Counted from the first letter of the stretch, positions 17,231 through 26,156 are shown. The stretch: 64,000 nt of DNA from Microbacterium sp. No. 7 (GCF_001314225.1 NZ_CP012697.1:1178001-1242000); one strand, 5' to 3'. A program made the numbers and translations. The notes: generated by a model not told the origin, from the letters alone.

Positions 17231-18862
17231 GACGAGCGCCCGTGCGCCCGCGTCGAGGGCCGCGAGCCGGCCGGCGGCCTCGGCGGCGGTGTCGCCGCGC
17301 ACGTCGAGGTACACCTTGAGCTTGGGCTCGGTGCCGCTCGGCCGCACGATGACGCGCGACCCGTCGGCGAGCCACAGCCGCAGGATGTCGCTGGGCGGCA
17401 GCCCGTCGACCCCCTCCCGGAAGTCCTCGGCGCGGGCCACGGCGACGGCGCCGACAGCGGCGGGCGGGGTGGCGCGCAACGCCGCCATGACGCGGCGGAT
17501 GATCGCGACGTCGTCGACCCGCACCGACACCTGGCCCGAGGAGAAGAAGCCGAAGGTCTGCCGGAACTCGTCGACGAGGTCGGCGAGCGAGCGGCCCTCG
17601 CCGCGCGCGTCGGCGATCAGTTCCAGCATCGCGACGGCCGCCGAGATGCCGTCCTTGTCGCGCACCGTCCCGGGGTTGACGAGGTAGCCCAGCGCCTCCT
17701 CGAAGCCGTAGACGAGCCCGGGGGCCCGTGAGATCCACTTGAAGCCCGTGAGCGTCGCGTGGAAGCCGAGCCCGTAGCGCTCGGCGACGGCCTGCAGCCC
17801 GGGCGACGAGACGAGGGAGCACGCGAGCGACCCCGTCGTCGCCGTGCGCGCGGCCCGCCAGCCCAGCAGCAGGCCCACCTCGTTGCCCGTCAGCTGCCGC
17901 CAGTCGCCGTCCCCGTCGGGCACGGCGACCGCGAGCCGGTCGGCGTCGGGGTCGTTCGCGAGCACGAACTCGGCGCCCGCGGCCGTGCCCGTCTCGAACG
18001 CGAGGTCCATCGCCCCCGGCTCCTCGGGGTTGGGGAAGGCGACGGTGGGGAAGCGTCCGTCGGGCTCGATCTGGGCGGTCACGACGACCGGCTGCGGGTA
18101 GCCCGCGACGTCCAGCACGCGTCGCAGGGTCTCGTGGCCGACGCCGTGCATCGCCGTGTAGACCCACGACATGTCCCGCGCCGCCGGCGGGGCGGGGGCG
18201 ACGGATGCCGTCGCCATGACGTACGCGTCGACGACGGACTCGTCGGCCGTCTCGTAGCGCCCGCGCGGCAGGTCGCGCACGTCGCCCGCGGCCACGGCGT
18301 CGATGTGCGCCGCGATCGCGGCATCCGTCGGCGAGACGATCTGGGCGCCCTCGTCGGCGCCGCCGAGGTACACCTTGTAGCCGTTGTCGTCGGGCGGGTT
18401 GTGGCTCGCGGTGACCATGACGCCGGCGGCCGCCCCGAGGTGCCGCACGGCGAAGGCGAGCACGGGCGTCGGCAGCATGCGCGGCAGCAGCACGGCGCGC
18501 AGCCCCGCGCCCGCGATCAGCTCCGCGCTGTCGCGGGCGAACACGTCGGAGTTGCGGCGTCCGTCGTATCCGATGACGACGACCGGCGCGGCGTCCGTCG
18601 CCGCCCGTTCGCGCAGGAACGCCGCGAGGCCCGCGGCGGCCTGCGCCACGAGCACGCGGTTCATGCGGTTCGGGCCGGCGCCGAGGCGTCCCCGGAGGCC
18701 CGCCGTGCCGAACGCCAGACGCGAGCCGAAGCGGTCGTCGAGCTCGGCGCCCGCCGCGGCGTCGCCTGCCGCGGCGGCGTCGATCAGCTGTCGCAGCTCG
18801 GTGCGCGTGACGTCGTCGGGATCCTGCTCGAGCCACGCCTCCGCCGCCGCGACGGCTGTCAT
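17213..18862 (-). CDS. pmmB: Phosphoglucomutase/phosphomannomutase
   Basis: A 549-residue alpha-D-phosphohexomutase. The phosphoserine loop TASHNPPDDNGYKVY has Ser153. The metal loop is LANDPDADRL, and the C-terminal phosphate-binding loop is PSGTEPKLKVYLDV. It interconverts hexose-1- and hexose-6-phosphates, or pentose phosphates from the adjacent nucleoside phosphorylase. The start overlaps the phosphorylase stop by one base (TGATG), so the two are coupled. The deoD-pmmB pair is also found in Mycobacterium tuberculosis (Rv3307-Rv3308), which supports a role in nucleoside salvage. Confidence 0.93.
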   Translation of the reverse strand: MTAVAAAEAWLEQDPDDVTRTELRQLIDAAAAGDAAAGAELDDRFGSRLAFGTAGLRGRLGAGPNRMNRVLVAQAAAGLAAFLRERAATDAAPVVVIGYDGRRNSDVFARDSAELIAGAGLRAVLLPRMLPTPVLAFAVRHLGAAAGVMVTASHNPPDDNGYKVYLGGADEGAQIVSPTDAAIAAHIDAVAAGDVRDLPRGRYETADESVVDAYVMATASVAPAPPAARDMSWVYTAMHGVGHETLRRVLDVAGYPQPVVVTAQIEPDGRFPTVAFPNPEEPGAMDLAFETGTAAGAEFVLANDPDADRLAVAVPDGDGDWRQLTGNEVGLLLGWRAARTATTGSLACSLVSSPGLQAVAERYGLGFHATLTGFKWISRAPGLVYGFEEALGYLVNPGTVRDKDGISAAVAMLELIADARGEGRSLADLVDEFRQTFGFFSSGQVSVRVDDVAIIRRVMAALRATPPAAVGAVAVARAEDFREGVDGLPPSDILRLWLADGSRVIVRPSGTEPKLKVYLDVRGDTAAEAAGRLAALDAGARALVATAQA

Positions 18863-19695
18863 CAGATCGCCTCGATCACGCGCGCGAGCAGCGACGAGAT
18901 GACGGGGCCTGCGGCCTTGCCCGCCTCGATGACCTCCTGGTGGCTCAGCGGCGTGGCCTTGATGCCCGCCGCGAGATTCGTGATGAGAGAGAGGCCGAGC
19001 ACCTCCATGCCCGCCTCGCGCGCCGCGATCGCCTCCAGGGCGGTGGACATGCCGACGATGTGGCCGCCGATCAGCTTGGCCATGTTGACCTCGGCCGGCG
19101 TCTCGTACTGCGGACCGCGGAACTGGCAGTACACGCCCTCCTGCAGCGACGGGTCGATCGAGTGGGCGATGTCGCGCAGCCGCAGCGAGTACAGATCGGT
19201 GAGGTCGATGAAGGTGGCGCCCTCCAGCGGCGAGGCCCCCGTGAGGTTGATGTGGTCGCTGATCAGCACGGGCTGGCCGGGACGCCAGGTGTGCCGGATG
19301 CCGCCCGCGCCGTTGGTGAGCACCATGATGCGGGCGCCCGTCGCCGCCGCCGTGCGCACGCTGTGCACGACGCGCCGTGCGCCGTGCCCCTCGTAGAAGT
19401 GCGTGCGCGCGCCGATCACGAGCACGTTCCTGCCGCGGGGCGTCGTGATCGAGCGGAGCGAGCCGACGTGGCCCTCCAGCGCGGGACGGCTGAACCCGGT
19501 GACCTCGGTGGCGGGGAACTCGGCGTTCGTCGTGCCGATGAGGCCGGCCGCCTCGCCCCAGCCGCTGCCGAGCGTGACGGCGATGTCATGACGCTCGATG
19601 CCGCTGAGGCGGGCGATGTCCGCGGCGGCCTGCGCCGCGATGTCGAAGGGATCGGCGAGCGGATCGTCGAGGGGGTGCGCGCTGGAGTGGGGCAT
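18862..19695 (-). CDS. punA: Purine nucleoside phosphorylase (trimeric type)
   Basis: A 277-residue enzyme that splits purine (deoxy)nucleosides with phosphate. The phosphate loop VTLGSGWGEAAG, the base/ribose site EGHVGSLR...LTNGAGGI and the family signature IVGMSTALEAIAAREAGMEVLGLSLITNLAAG are all present. ATG 19695 is taken as the start because a TAGAGT box ends 7 bases upstream, predicting a leaderless mRNA; the longer open frame is discarded. Coupled downstream to the hexomutase. Confidence 0.94.
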   Translation of the reverse strand: MPHSSAHPLDDPLADPFDIAAQAAADIARLSGIERHDIAVTLGSGWGEAAGLIGTTNAEFPATEVTGFSRPALEGHVGSLRSITTPRGRNVLVIGARTHFYEGHGARRVVHSVRTAAATGARIMVLTNGAGGIRHTWRPGQPVLISDHINLTGASPLEGATFIDLTDLYSLRLRDIAHSIDPSLQEGVYCQFRGPQYETPAEVNMAKLIGGHIVGMSTALEAIAAREAGMEVLGLSLITNLAAGIKATPLSHQEVIEAGKAAGPVISSLLARVIEAI

Positions 19696-19702
19696 GGTGA
19701 CA

Positions 19703-19708
19703 ACTCTA
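19703..19708 (-). promoter_or_regulatory. -10 box, leaderless punA
   Basis: TAGAGT on the minus strand, with 7 bases to the ATG at 19695, so transcription should begin at or beside the start codon. Confidence 0.55.
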
Positions 19709-19778
19709 GGAAATACCGCCGCGCGTGTCAGCATTCGGCTCTCCTCCGCGACGTGTCGCGACGGGGAGGCGGCCTTGC

Positions 19779-19784
19779 CAGAAT
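19779..19784 (+). promoter_or_regulatory. -10 box, leaderless lpdA
   Basis: CAGAAT followed by GGATGCC and then ATG at 19792 (7-base gap). This spacing favours ATG 19792 over the ATG at 19783, which would lie inside the promoter. Confidence 0.5.
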
Positions 19785-19791
19785 GGATGCC

Positions 19792-21228
19792 ATGTCACAG
19801 GGGTTCGCGCGCACACAGACCGTTGCCGTTCTCGGCGGAGGACCGGGGGGCTACGAGGCCGCGCTGGCCGCCGCACAGCTGGGCGCCGAGGTCACGCTCA
19901 TCGAGCGGGCGGGGGTCGGCGGCGCCGCCGTGATGACCGACGTCGTGCCCTCGAAGAGCCTCATCGCGACGGCCGACGCGGCCGTCGCGATCGCCGCGGC
20001 ATCGGACCTCGGCGTGCAGCTGTTCGCCCGCAACGACGCGGGCACGCCGCTGCGCCCGGAGATCGCGATCAACCTCGCGGCCGTCAACCACCGCATCCTC
20101 GCGCTCGCCGCCCAGCAGTCCGAGGACATGCGCCAGCAGCTCGTCGACGAGGGCGTGCGCATCATCTCGGGCCACGGCCGGCTCGACGGCCCGCACGCCC
20201 TCGTCGCCTCGACCGGAGAGGGCGGCGTCGACTTCGACCGCATCGAGGCCGGCACGATCGTCGTCGCCGTCGGCGCCTCGCCGCGCGAGCTCGACTCGGC
20301 CCGGCCCGACGGCGAGCGGATCCTCACCTGGACGCAGCTGTACGACATGAAGGCGCTGCCCGAGCACCTGATCGTCGTCGGCTCGGGCGTCACGGGCGCC
20401 GAGTTCGCGTCGGCCTACATGAACCTGGGCGCGCAGGTGACGCTCGTCTCCAGCCGCGACCGCGTGCTGCCGGGCGAGGACGGCGACGCCGCCGAGGTGC
20501 TGGAGAAGGTGTTCGCCCGCGGCGGGATGACGGTGCTGTCGAAGGCGCGAGCCGAATCGGTGACGCGCACGGGCGACGAGGTCGTCGTGGCGCTCGCCGA
20601 CGGGCGCACGGTCACCGGCAGCCACTGCCTGCTCGCGGTCGGGTCGATCCCCAACACGGCCGGCATCGGCCTGGAGGAGGCGGGCGTGCGCCTGACGCCG
20701 TCGGGTCACATCCCGGTGAACCGCGTCGCGCGCACCGAGATCCCGAGCGTCTATGCGGCCGGCGACTGCACCACGTTCGTGCCCCTGGCCTCGGTCGCGT
20801 CGATGCAGGGCCGCACGGCCGTGTTCCACGCGCTCGGCGACACCGCGATCCCGCCCGAGCGCGGCCGTATCGCGGCGAACATCTTCACCGCGCCCGAGAT
20901 CGCGACGGTGGGGCTGCAGGAGCGCGACCTCGAGTCGTCGGGGCTCGCCGGCTATGCGCACAAGCTCCCGCTCGCGGCGAACCCGCGCGCCAAGATGATC
21001 GGCGTCTCCGAGGGCTTCGTGAAGCTCTTCGCGCTGGAGGGCAGCGGCACGGTCGTGGGCGGCGTGATCGTCGCGCCGCGGGCCTCGGAGCTGATCTACC
21101 CCGTCGCGATCGCGGTCGAGCGCCGGCTGACGGTCGACCAGGTCTCGCGCGTGTTCGCGGTGTACCCCTCGCTGACGGGCTCGATCACCGACGCGACGCG
21201 CGCGATGCACCGCGTCCACGGCGGCTAG
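19792..21228 (+). CDS. lpdA: NAD(P)H quinone reductase, LpdA type
   Basis: A 478-residue FAD flavoprotein with the dihydrolipoamide dehydrogenase fold: FAD motif GGGPGGYEAA, NAD motif VVGSGVTGAEFAS and the second FAD motif VYAAGDCT. The redox cysteine pair that should follow the first FAD motif is missing (GVGGAAVMTDVVPSKSL instead of C-x4-C). That excludes lipoamide oxidation and matches mycobacterial LpdA (Rv3303c), described as an NAD(P)H quinone reductase. It is divergent from punA, with a predicted leaderless start; ATG 19783 is the alternative. Confidence 0.9.
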   Translation: MSQGFARTQTVAVLGGGPGGYEAALAAAQLGAEVTLIERAGVGGAAVMTDVVPSKSLIATADAAVAIAAASDLGVQLFARNDAGTPLRPEIAINLAAVNHRILALAAQQSEDMRQQLVDEGVRIISGHGRLDGPHALVASTGEGGVDFDRIEAGTIVVAVGASPRELDSARPDGERILTWTQLYDMKALPEHLIVVGSGVTGAEFASAYMNLGAQVTLVSSRDRVLPGEDGDAAEVLEKVFARGGMTVLSKARAESVTRTGDEVVVALADGRTVTGSHCLLAVGSIPNTAGIGLEEAGVRLTPSGHIPVNRVARTEIPSVYAAGDCTTFVPLASVASMQGRTAVFHALGDTAIPPERGRIAANIFTAPEIATVGLQERDLESSGLAGYAHKLPLAANPRAKMIGVSEGFVKLFALEGSGTVVGGVIVAPRASELIYPVAIAVERRLTVDQVSRVFAVYPSLTGSITDATRAMHRVHGG

Positions 21229-21287
21229 CGAGGGGGCGAGGGACTCGCGGATGCGCCCCGAATGCGATTGCCACATACGAGAGGCCA

Positions 21288-21293
21288 TATAAT
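21288..21293 (+). promoter_or_regulatory. Consensus -10 box of XRE gene
   Basis: A perfect TATAAT, rare in this GC-rich sequence, with TTGCCA (21268-21273) as a possible but closely spaced -35. Predicted start of transcription is ~21300, giving a ~19-base leader. Confidence 0.5.
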
Positions 21294-21318
21294 GGGGACC
21301 GTTCGCGAGACTGAAGGG

Positions 21319-21603
21319 ATGTCACGAAAGCGACCGACGGGGGAGTGGGCTGGATTTGCGGCGCAGCTGGGGGTGAACATCCTGCGGCTGCGCACGGAGC
21401 GTCGCCTCAGTCAGGAGCAGGTTGCCTACGAGGCCGGGCTCAGTCGGTACACGTATCAGAAGTTCGAGAAGGGCGAGTCCATGCCGGGCACGCCCGCCAA
21501 TCCGAGTCTTCGCAACGTCATGGCGATCGCCCAGGTGCTGGGCGTCGGTCTCGACGAGATCCTGCCGCCGCAGTGGCCGGATCTGCGCGAGGGGCGCCGA
21601 TAG
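21319..21603 (+). CDS. Small XRE-family DNA-binding protein
   Basis: A 94-residue protein that is almost only a helix-turn-helix XRE domain. It has LGVNILRLRTERRLSQEQVAYEAGLSRYTYQKFEKG, then LRNVMAIAQVLGVGLDEILP. ATG 21319 is chosen; AAGGG lies directly before it, so spacing is poor. ATG 21292 is unlikely because it overlaps the TATAAT box. It stands alone upstream of a DUF6907-like gene. No effector domain is present, so it is a simple repressor or activator of unknown targets. Confidence 0.82.
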   Translation: MSRKRPTGEWAGFAAQLGVNILRLRTERRLSQEQVAYEAGLSRYTYQKFEKGESMPGTPANPSLRNVMAIAQVLGVGLDEILPPQWPDLREGRR

Positions 21604-21701
21604 GCCGCAGCCGCCCGGGCACGACCGGCCGAGAACCGCGATGTCCGACCCCGCTGGTTAACTCTCGTGATGTGCCCGTTCTCTTGAATCGGAGGGGTGG
21701 C

Positions 21702-22061
21702 ATGGACCGAGAACGACCCGGCTGGCAGCAGAGCGATTGCCCGCCGTGGTGCAGCAGGGTGCACGCGGAAGACGACCACCCCGACGACCGCGCGCACGTC
21801 GACGACGGCCTCTTCGTGCCGGTCCTCGTGCGCGAGACGCACACCCGCGGCGATCGCATCGCGCGCACGATCCGGGGGCGGGAGCTCATCCTCGGGCGGC
21901 ACCGCGTCGACGGCGACGCCACGACGTGGTTCTACATCGGCGACGATCAGCGGGGCGGGTGGGAGCTGACCGCGGAGTGCGCCGCCCAGCTGGCGGCCGC
22001 GCTCACCCGCCTGCTGGCCGAGGAGCGCGGCGCCGCGCCACGGGGGAGCGCGGTCAGCTGA
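21702..22061 (+). CDS. DUF6907-like small protein
   Basis: A 119-residue protein of unknown function. The N-terminal block [24 protein letters not shown], with paired cysteines and acidic/His residues, resembles the DUF6907 family common in actinobacteria and often beside XRE regulators. The C-terminal part ([24 protein letters not shown]) is helical. GGAGGGG lies ~7 bases before ATG 21702. Its end overlaps the convergent accA3 end by 8 bases. No enzymatic motif is visible; a zinc-binding role is possible. Confidence 0.7.
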   Translation: MDRERPGWQQSDCPPWCSRVHAEDDHPDDRAHVDDGLFVPVLVRETHTRGDRIARTIRGRELILGRHRVDGDATTWFYIGDDQRGGWELTAECAAQLAAALTRLLAEERGAAPRGSAVS

Positions 22062-23850
22062 TCGTGAGCAGCTGATGGCCGGCCGACACGGTCTCGCCGA
22101 CCGCGGCGCCGATTGCGCCGATCGTGCCGTCCTTGTGCGCCTGGATCGGCTGCTCCATCTTCATCGCCTCGAGCACGATCACGAGATCGCCCTTGACGAC
22201 CTTCTGGCCCTCCTCGACGGCGACCTTGACGATCGTCGCCTGCATGGGCGACTTGACCGCGTCGCCCGACGCGCCCGCCGAGGCGGTCGACGTGTGCGAG
22301 CGGCGCGCCGGAGGGGCCACGAGCGGCCGGCCGGGCTTCGCCGTCGTGCGCGAGAGCCGGTCGGGCAGGCTCACCTCGAGCCGCTTGCCCGACACCTCTA
22401 CGACGACGACGTGGCGCGCCTCGGGGGCGGCCGGGGCCTCGGCCTCGCCGTCCCACGGCGCGAGGTCGTTGTCGAACTCGGTCTCGATCCAGCGCGTGTA
22501 CACGCCGAAGCGGCCGTCCTCCGCCGTGAACGCGGGGTCGCGCACGACCCGGCGGTGGAACGGCAGCACGGTCGGCATGCCCGAGACCTCGAACTCGTCG
22601 AGCGCGCGACGGGAGCGCTCCAGCGCCTCGGCGCGGTCGCGGCCCGTGATGATCAGCTTGCCGAGCAGCGAGTCGAACGCGCCCGAGACGCTGTCGCCCG
22701 CCGTCACGCCGGAGTCGAGGCGGATGCCGGGACCCCCGAACGTCTTGAACTGGTGGATGCGGCCGGGCTGCGGCAGGAAGCCGCGGCCCGGGTCCTCGCC
22801 GTTGATCCGGAACTCGATCGAGTGGCCGACGGGCTCGGGGTCGTCGTAGCCGATCTCCTCGCCCTCGGCGAGCCGGAACTGCTCGCGCACGAGGTCGATG
22901 CCCGTGACCTCCTCCGACACGGGGTGCTCGACCTGCAGGCGCGTGTTGACCTCGAGGAACGAGATCGTGCCGTCGCCGCCGACGAGGAACTCGCACGTGC
23001 CCGCGCCGACGTAGCCGACCTCGGCGAGGATCGCCTTCGAGGCCGCGTAGAGCACGCGGTTCTGCTCGTCGGTCAGGAACGGCGCGGGCGCCTCCTCGAC
23101 GAGCTTCTGGTGCCGCCGCTGCAGCGAGCAGTCGCGCGTGGAGACGACGACGACGTTGCCCGCGGCGTCCGCGAGGCACTGGGTCTCGACGTGGCGCGGC
23201 CTGTCGAGGTACTTCTCCACGAAGCACTCGCCGCGGCCGAAGGCGGCGACCGCCTCGCGCGTCGCCGACTCGAACAGCTCCGCGACCTCGTCGAGCTCGC
23301 GGGCGACCTTGAGGCCGCGGCCGCCGCCGCCGTACGCGGCCTTGATCGCGATGGGCAGCCCGTGCTGCTCGGCGAAGGCGATGACCTCGTCGGCGCCCTC
23401 GACGGGGCCCGGGGTGCCGGGGGCGAGCGGGGCGCCGACCTTCTCGGCGACGTGGCGCGCGGTCACCTTGTCGCCGAGGGCCTCGATGGCCTCGGGCGAC
23501 GGTCCGATCCACACGAGGCCCGCGGCGATCACGGCGCGGGCGAAGTCGGCGTTCTCGGCGAGGAAGCCGTAGCCGGGATGCACGGCGTCGGCCTGGGAGC
23601 GGCGGGCGACCGAGAGGATCTTCTCGATCGACAGGTAGGTGTCGGCGCTCGTCGCGCCGTCGAGTGAGTACGCCTCGTCGGCGAGCCGGGAGTGCATGGC
23701 ATCCCGGTCCTGATCGGCGTAGACGGCGACGGAAGAACGCCCCGAGTCACGGGCGGCGCGGATGATGCGCACCGCGATCTCGCCGCGGTTCGCGACGAGC
23801 ACCTTCGTGATGGGCTTCCTCGATGCGGGGGTCGTCGAGGTCTGAGACAT
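22054..23850 (-). CDS. accA3: Acyl-CoA carboxylase alpha subunit (biotin carboxylase + carrier)
   Basis: A 598-residue subunit. Residues ~14-460 are biotin carboxylase: N-terminal [22 protein letters not shown]-grasp glycine loop [32 protein letters not shown]. The last ~75 residues are the biotin carrier domain, with the biotinylated lysine 564 in EAMKMEQ. It partners with the beta and epsilon subunits at 29311-31148 to carboxylate acetyl- or propionyl-CoA. ATG 23850 is set by a TAGGCT box 7 bases upstream (leaderless); the 17-codon longer frame is rejected. Its 3' end overlaps the convergent DUF6907-like gene. Confidence 0.96.
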   Translation of the reverse strand: MSQTSTTPASRKPITKVLVANRGEIAVRIIRAARDSGRSSVAVYADQDRDAMHSRLADEAYSLDGATSADTYLSIEKILSVARRSQADAVHPGYGFLAENADFARAVIAAGLVWIGPSPEAIEALGDKVTARHVAEKVGAPLAPGTPGPVEGADEVIAFAEQHGLPIAIKAAYGGGGRGLKVARELDEVAELFESATREAVAAFGRGECFVEKYLDRPRHVETQCLADAAGNVVVVSTRDCSLQRRHQKLVEEAPAPFLTDEQNRVLYAASKAILAEVGYVGAGTCEFLVGGDGTISFLEVNTRLQVEHPVSEEVTGIDLVREQFRLAEGEEIGYDDPEPVGHSIEFRINGEDPGRGFLPQPGRIHQFKTFGGPGIRLDSGVTAGDSVSGAFDSLLGKLIITGRDRAEALERSRRALDEFEVSGMPTVLPFHRRVVRDPAFTAEDGRFGVYTRWIETEFDNDLAPWDGEAEAPAAPEARHVVVVEVSGKRLEVSLPDRLSRTTAKPGRPLVAPPARRSHTSTASAGASGDAVKSPMQATIVKVAVEEGQKVVKGDLVIVLEAMKMEQPIQAHKDGTIGAIGAAVGETVSAGHQLLTIS

Positions 23851-23857
23851 GGATGCC

Positions 23858-23863
23858 AGCCTA
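23858..23863 (-). promoter_or_regulatory. -10 box, leaderless accA3
   Basis: TAGGCT on the minus strand, then GGCATCC, then ATG. The same TAG(A/G)CT-GGCATCC-ATG arrangement occurs at 61883-61898. Confidence 0.6.
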
Positions 23864-23928
23864 CTCACGCGCCCGACCGGTTTTTTGGGAGGCGCGCACA
23901 AGATCCGCCGATTTTCGTGTGCGGGAGG

Positions 23929-24579
23929 CTACGAAGAGCGGGTCGTGTCCCGGATGTCCGCGAGTGCGACGCCGAGCCCGCGCAGCAGCCGGCGCAACGT
24001 CGGCAGCGACATCCCGACGACCGTCGACGGGTCGCCCTCGATGCGCTCGATGAACGGCGCGCCGAGGCTGTCGATCGTGAACGCGCCGGCCACCTGCAGC
24101 GGCTCGGCGGTCGCGACGTAGTCGTCGATCTCGGCATCCGTCAGGTCGGCGGCGAACGAGACCGACGCGGCCGCGACGGCGTGCGCCTCGCGCGGCTCGG
24201 AGCCCGGCGAGAGCCGGACGACGCTGTGCCCGGAGTGCAGCACTCCCGTGCGCCCGCGCATCGCCTGCCAGCGCCGCGTCGCGACCTCGGGGGTGTACGG
24301 CTTGCCGAGGACCTCGCCGTCGAGCTCGAACATCGAGTCCCCGCCGATGACGACGCCCTCGAAGCCCTCTGCGGCGAGCGTCCCGGCGACGTCGGCGGCC
24401 TTGAGCCGCGCCAGCAGCAGCACGTGCTCGTCGGGCGGGAGCGTGCGGCCCTCGCTCTCCTCGACGCGCGCGATCGCCGCCTCCTCGTCGACGCGCGGCG
24501 CACGGGTGAGCGGCTCGACCCCGATCTGTCGCATCAGCATGAGTCGGGCCGGCGAGGTCGAGGCGAGGCACACGCGCAT
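23929..24579 (-). CDS. maf: Maf-like nucleotide pyrophosphatase
   Basis: A 216-residue Maf/HAM1-fold enzyme that hydrolyses non-canonical or regulatory nucleoside triphosphates. The N-terminal substrate motif is LASTSPARLMLMRQIG, followed by VIGGDSMFELDGEVLGKPYTPE and the GAFTIDSLGAPFIERIEGD-x-STVVG-x-SLP family block near the C-terminus. A TAACGT box 6 bases before the ATG predicts a leaderless mRNA. In M. tuberculosis a maf gene also sits between accA3 and accD5/accE5 (Rv3282), so its place is conserved. It is divergent from the RNA methyltransferase gene. Confidence 0.92.
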   Translation of the reverse strand: MRVCLASTSPARLMLMRQIGVEPLTRAPRVDEEAAIARVEESEGRTLPPDEHVLLLARLKAADVAGTLAAEGFEGVVIGGDSMFELDGEVLGKPYTPEVATRRWQAMRGRTGVLHSGHSVVRLSPGSEPREAHAVAAASVSFAADLTDAEIDDYVATAEPLQVAGAFTIDSLGAPFIERIEGDPSTVVGMSLPTLRRLLRGLGVALADIRDTTRSS

Positions 24580-24585
24580 CCCCCC

Positions 24586-24591
24586 ACGTTA
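24586..24591 (-). promoter_or_regulatory. -10 box, leaderless maf
   Basis: TAACGT on the minus strand, 6 bases (all G) before the ATG at 24579. Confidence 0.5.
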
Positions 24592-24604
24592 GCCGCTGCC
24601 GCGG

Positions 24605-24677
24605 TTCACAACTCAGGAGGAGACGGCCCGCGACGCGCTTCCGCGGCCCCGGCGGCGCGTTCTTCCTGAGTTGTGAA
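24605..24677. repeat. 14-bp inverted repeat between divergent maf and RNA methyltransferase
   Basis: TTCACAACTCAGGA (24605-24618) and its exact complement (24664-24677) flank 45 GC-rich bases. The arms end 13 bases before the maf -10 box and 6 before the other, so a bound protein or hairpin could affect both promoters. It could equally be an inserted repeat element. Confidence 0.65.
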
Positions 24678-24683
24678 CAGCGT

Positions 24684-24689
24684 TAGCGT
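24684..24689 (+). promoter_or_regulatory. -10 box, leaderless RNA methyltransferase gene
   Basis: TAGCGT followed by GGACGG and ATG 24696 (6-base gap). Confidence 0.5.
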
Positions 24690-24695
24690 GGACGG

Positions 24696-26066
24696 ATGGA
24701 TGCCGCAGACATCATCGAGCTCGACGTGACCGGGGCCGCGCACGGCGGCGTGTTCGTGGGGCGGCACGGTGCGGACGCGGGGAGCGGTGCGGATGCGGGC
24801 GGTGCGGCGGATGCGGAGCGCGGCGCCGATGCGGGGAGCGGCACCGCGGCCGGTGGCGCGGCGCGGGGCGGCCGTGTCGTGTTCGTGCCCGACGCGATCC
24901 CCGGCGAGCGGGTGCGCGTGCGGCTCACCGACACGTCGAAGCGCTCGTTCTGGCGCGGCGAGGTGCTCGACGTGCTCACGCGGTCACCGCACCGGCGCCC
25001 GCACGTGTGGGCGGCCGCCGACGTCGGATCGCCGCCCGAGCGGCGCCCCGGGGGCGCGGACTTCGGGCACATCGACCTCGCGCACCAGCGCGCGCTGAAG
25101 GCACGGATCGTCGGGGAGGCGCTGCAGCGCTTCGCGGGGATCGACGTCGACGTGACCGTGGAGCCGGTCGCGGGGGAGAGCGCCGACGGAACGGGATGGC
25201 GCACCCGCGTGAGCCTGCACGTCGACGACGACGGGCGCATCGGCCCCTACGCGGCCCGCAGCCATCGCGTCGTCGAGGTCGACGAGCTGCCGCTCGCGAC
25301 CGCGGCGATCGAGCGGGCCGCGCTGCGCGACCGGCACGTGCGTCCGGGGCGGCTCGACCTCGTGCAGCCCGCCGACGGCCGGGTGCGGGTCATCCCGCGC
25401 GCCGAGACCCCGGGCGGCCCGCGCCGGGGCGGACGCCGGCCCGCGCCGGTCGATCCGGCCGCACGGGAGGTGGTGACGGAGGTCGTGGGCGACCGCGAGT
25501 TCCGGGTCGACGCGGGCGGCTTCTGGCAGGTGCACCGCGCGGCGCCCTCGACGCTGACGGACGCGGTCACGGCTGCGGCGGGCGACGTCGACCCCGACGC
25601 CTGGCACCTGGACCTGTACGGCGGCGTGGGCCTGCTCGCCGCCGCGCTCGCCGCCCGCGGCGGCGCGTCCACGCGCGTCACGACGGTGGAGTCCGACCCG
25701 CGCGCGACCGAGCACGCGGGCGAGAACCTCGCCGAGTGGATCGGCGCCCGCGCCGAGACCGGCCGCGTCGATCGCTGGCTGGCGCAGCTCGACGCCGCCG
25801 CGACCGCGACGCAGCGCGCGCGGCTGGCGCGCGGCGTCGTCGTGCTCGATCCGCCCCGTGCCGGAGCCGGCGGCGACGTCGTGCGGCGCCTCGCCGCGCT
25901 CGCGCCCGCCCGCGTGGTCTACGTCGCGTGCGATCCCGTCGCGCTGGCGCGCGACGTGCAGATCTTCGCGGCGCACGGCTACGGGCTGGCGAGCGTGCGC
26001 GGCCTCGACCTGTTCCCGCATTCCCACCACGTCGAGGCCGTCGCGGTGCTCACCCGCCAGCTGTGA
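24696..26066 (+). CDS. SAM-dependent RNA uracil-C5 methyltransferase (TrmA/RlmD family)
   Basis: A 456-residue class I methyltransferase. An N-terminal TRAM-like domain (IIELDVTGAAHGGVFVGRH ... GRVVFVPDAIPGERVRVRL) is interrupted at ~28-58 by a low-complexity Ala/Gly/Asp insert. The catalytic half has the SAM site LDLYGGVGLLAAALA, the [11 protein letters not shown] motif and the nucleophile cysteine in VVYVACDPVALARD. The terminal FPHSHHVEAVAVL matches the family's catalytic glutamate region. The exact target (tRNA U54 or a 23S uridine) cannot be told. Confidence 0.88.
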   Translation: MDAADIIELDVTGAAHGGVFVGRHGADAGSGADAGGAADAERGADAGSGTAAGGAARGGRVVFVPDAIPGERVRVRLTDTSKRSFWRGEVLDVLTRSPHRRPHVWAAADVGSPPERRPGGADFGHIDLAHQRALKARIVGEALQRFAGIDVDVTVEPVAGESADGTGWRTRVSLHVDDDGRIGPYAARSHRVVEVDELPLATAAIERAALRDRHVRPGRLDLVQPADGRVRVIPRAETPGGPRRGGRRPAPVDPAAREVVTEVVGDREFRVDAGGFWQVHRAAPSTLTDAVTAAAGDVDPDAWHLDLYGGVGLLAAALAARGGASTRVTTVESDPRATEHAGENLAEWIGARAETGRVDRWLAQLDAAATATQRARLARGVVVLDPPRAGAGGDVVRRLAALAPARVVYVACDPVALARDVQIFAAHGYGLASVRGLDLFPHSHHVEAVAVLTRQL

Positions 26067-26091
26067 TCCCCTCGCCGAGCCAAGTCTCCCG

Positions 26092-26156
26092 CGCCGACTC
26101 AATACCTGTTCCGCGTGGACAGGGTATTGACTCGGCGGAGGGGTATTGACTCGGCG
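26092..26156. repeat. Three copies of a 15-bp element, two direct and one inverted
   Basis: GGTATTGACTCGGCG occurs at 26123-26137 and 26142-26156. A near-perfect inverse is at 26092-26106 (one mismatch), so 26092-26137 folds into a hairpin with a 16-nt loop. It lies after the RNA methyltransferase stop, a likely terminator zone, and ends 30 bases before the next -10 box. Confidence 0.7.

Noticed and set aside
23895..23923. CGCACA/TGTGCG hairpin after maf as a terminator
   Set aside because: Only a 6-bp stem with a 17-nt loop, and the nearby homopolymer run reads as A on the maf transcript rather than U.
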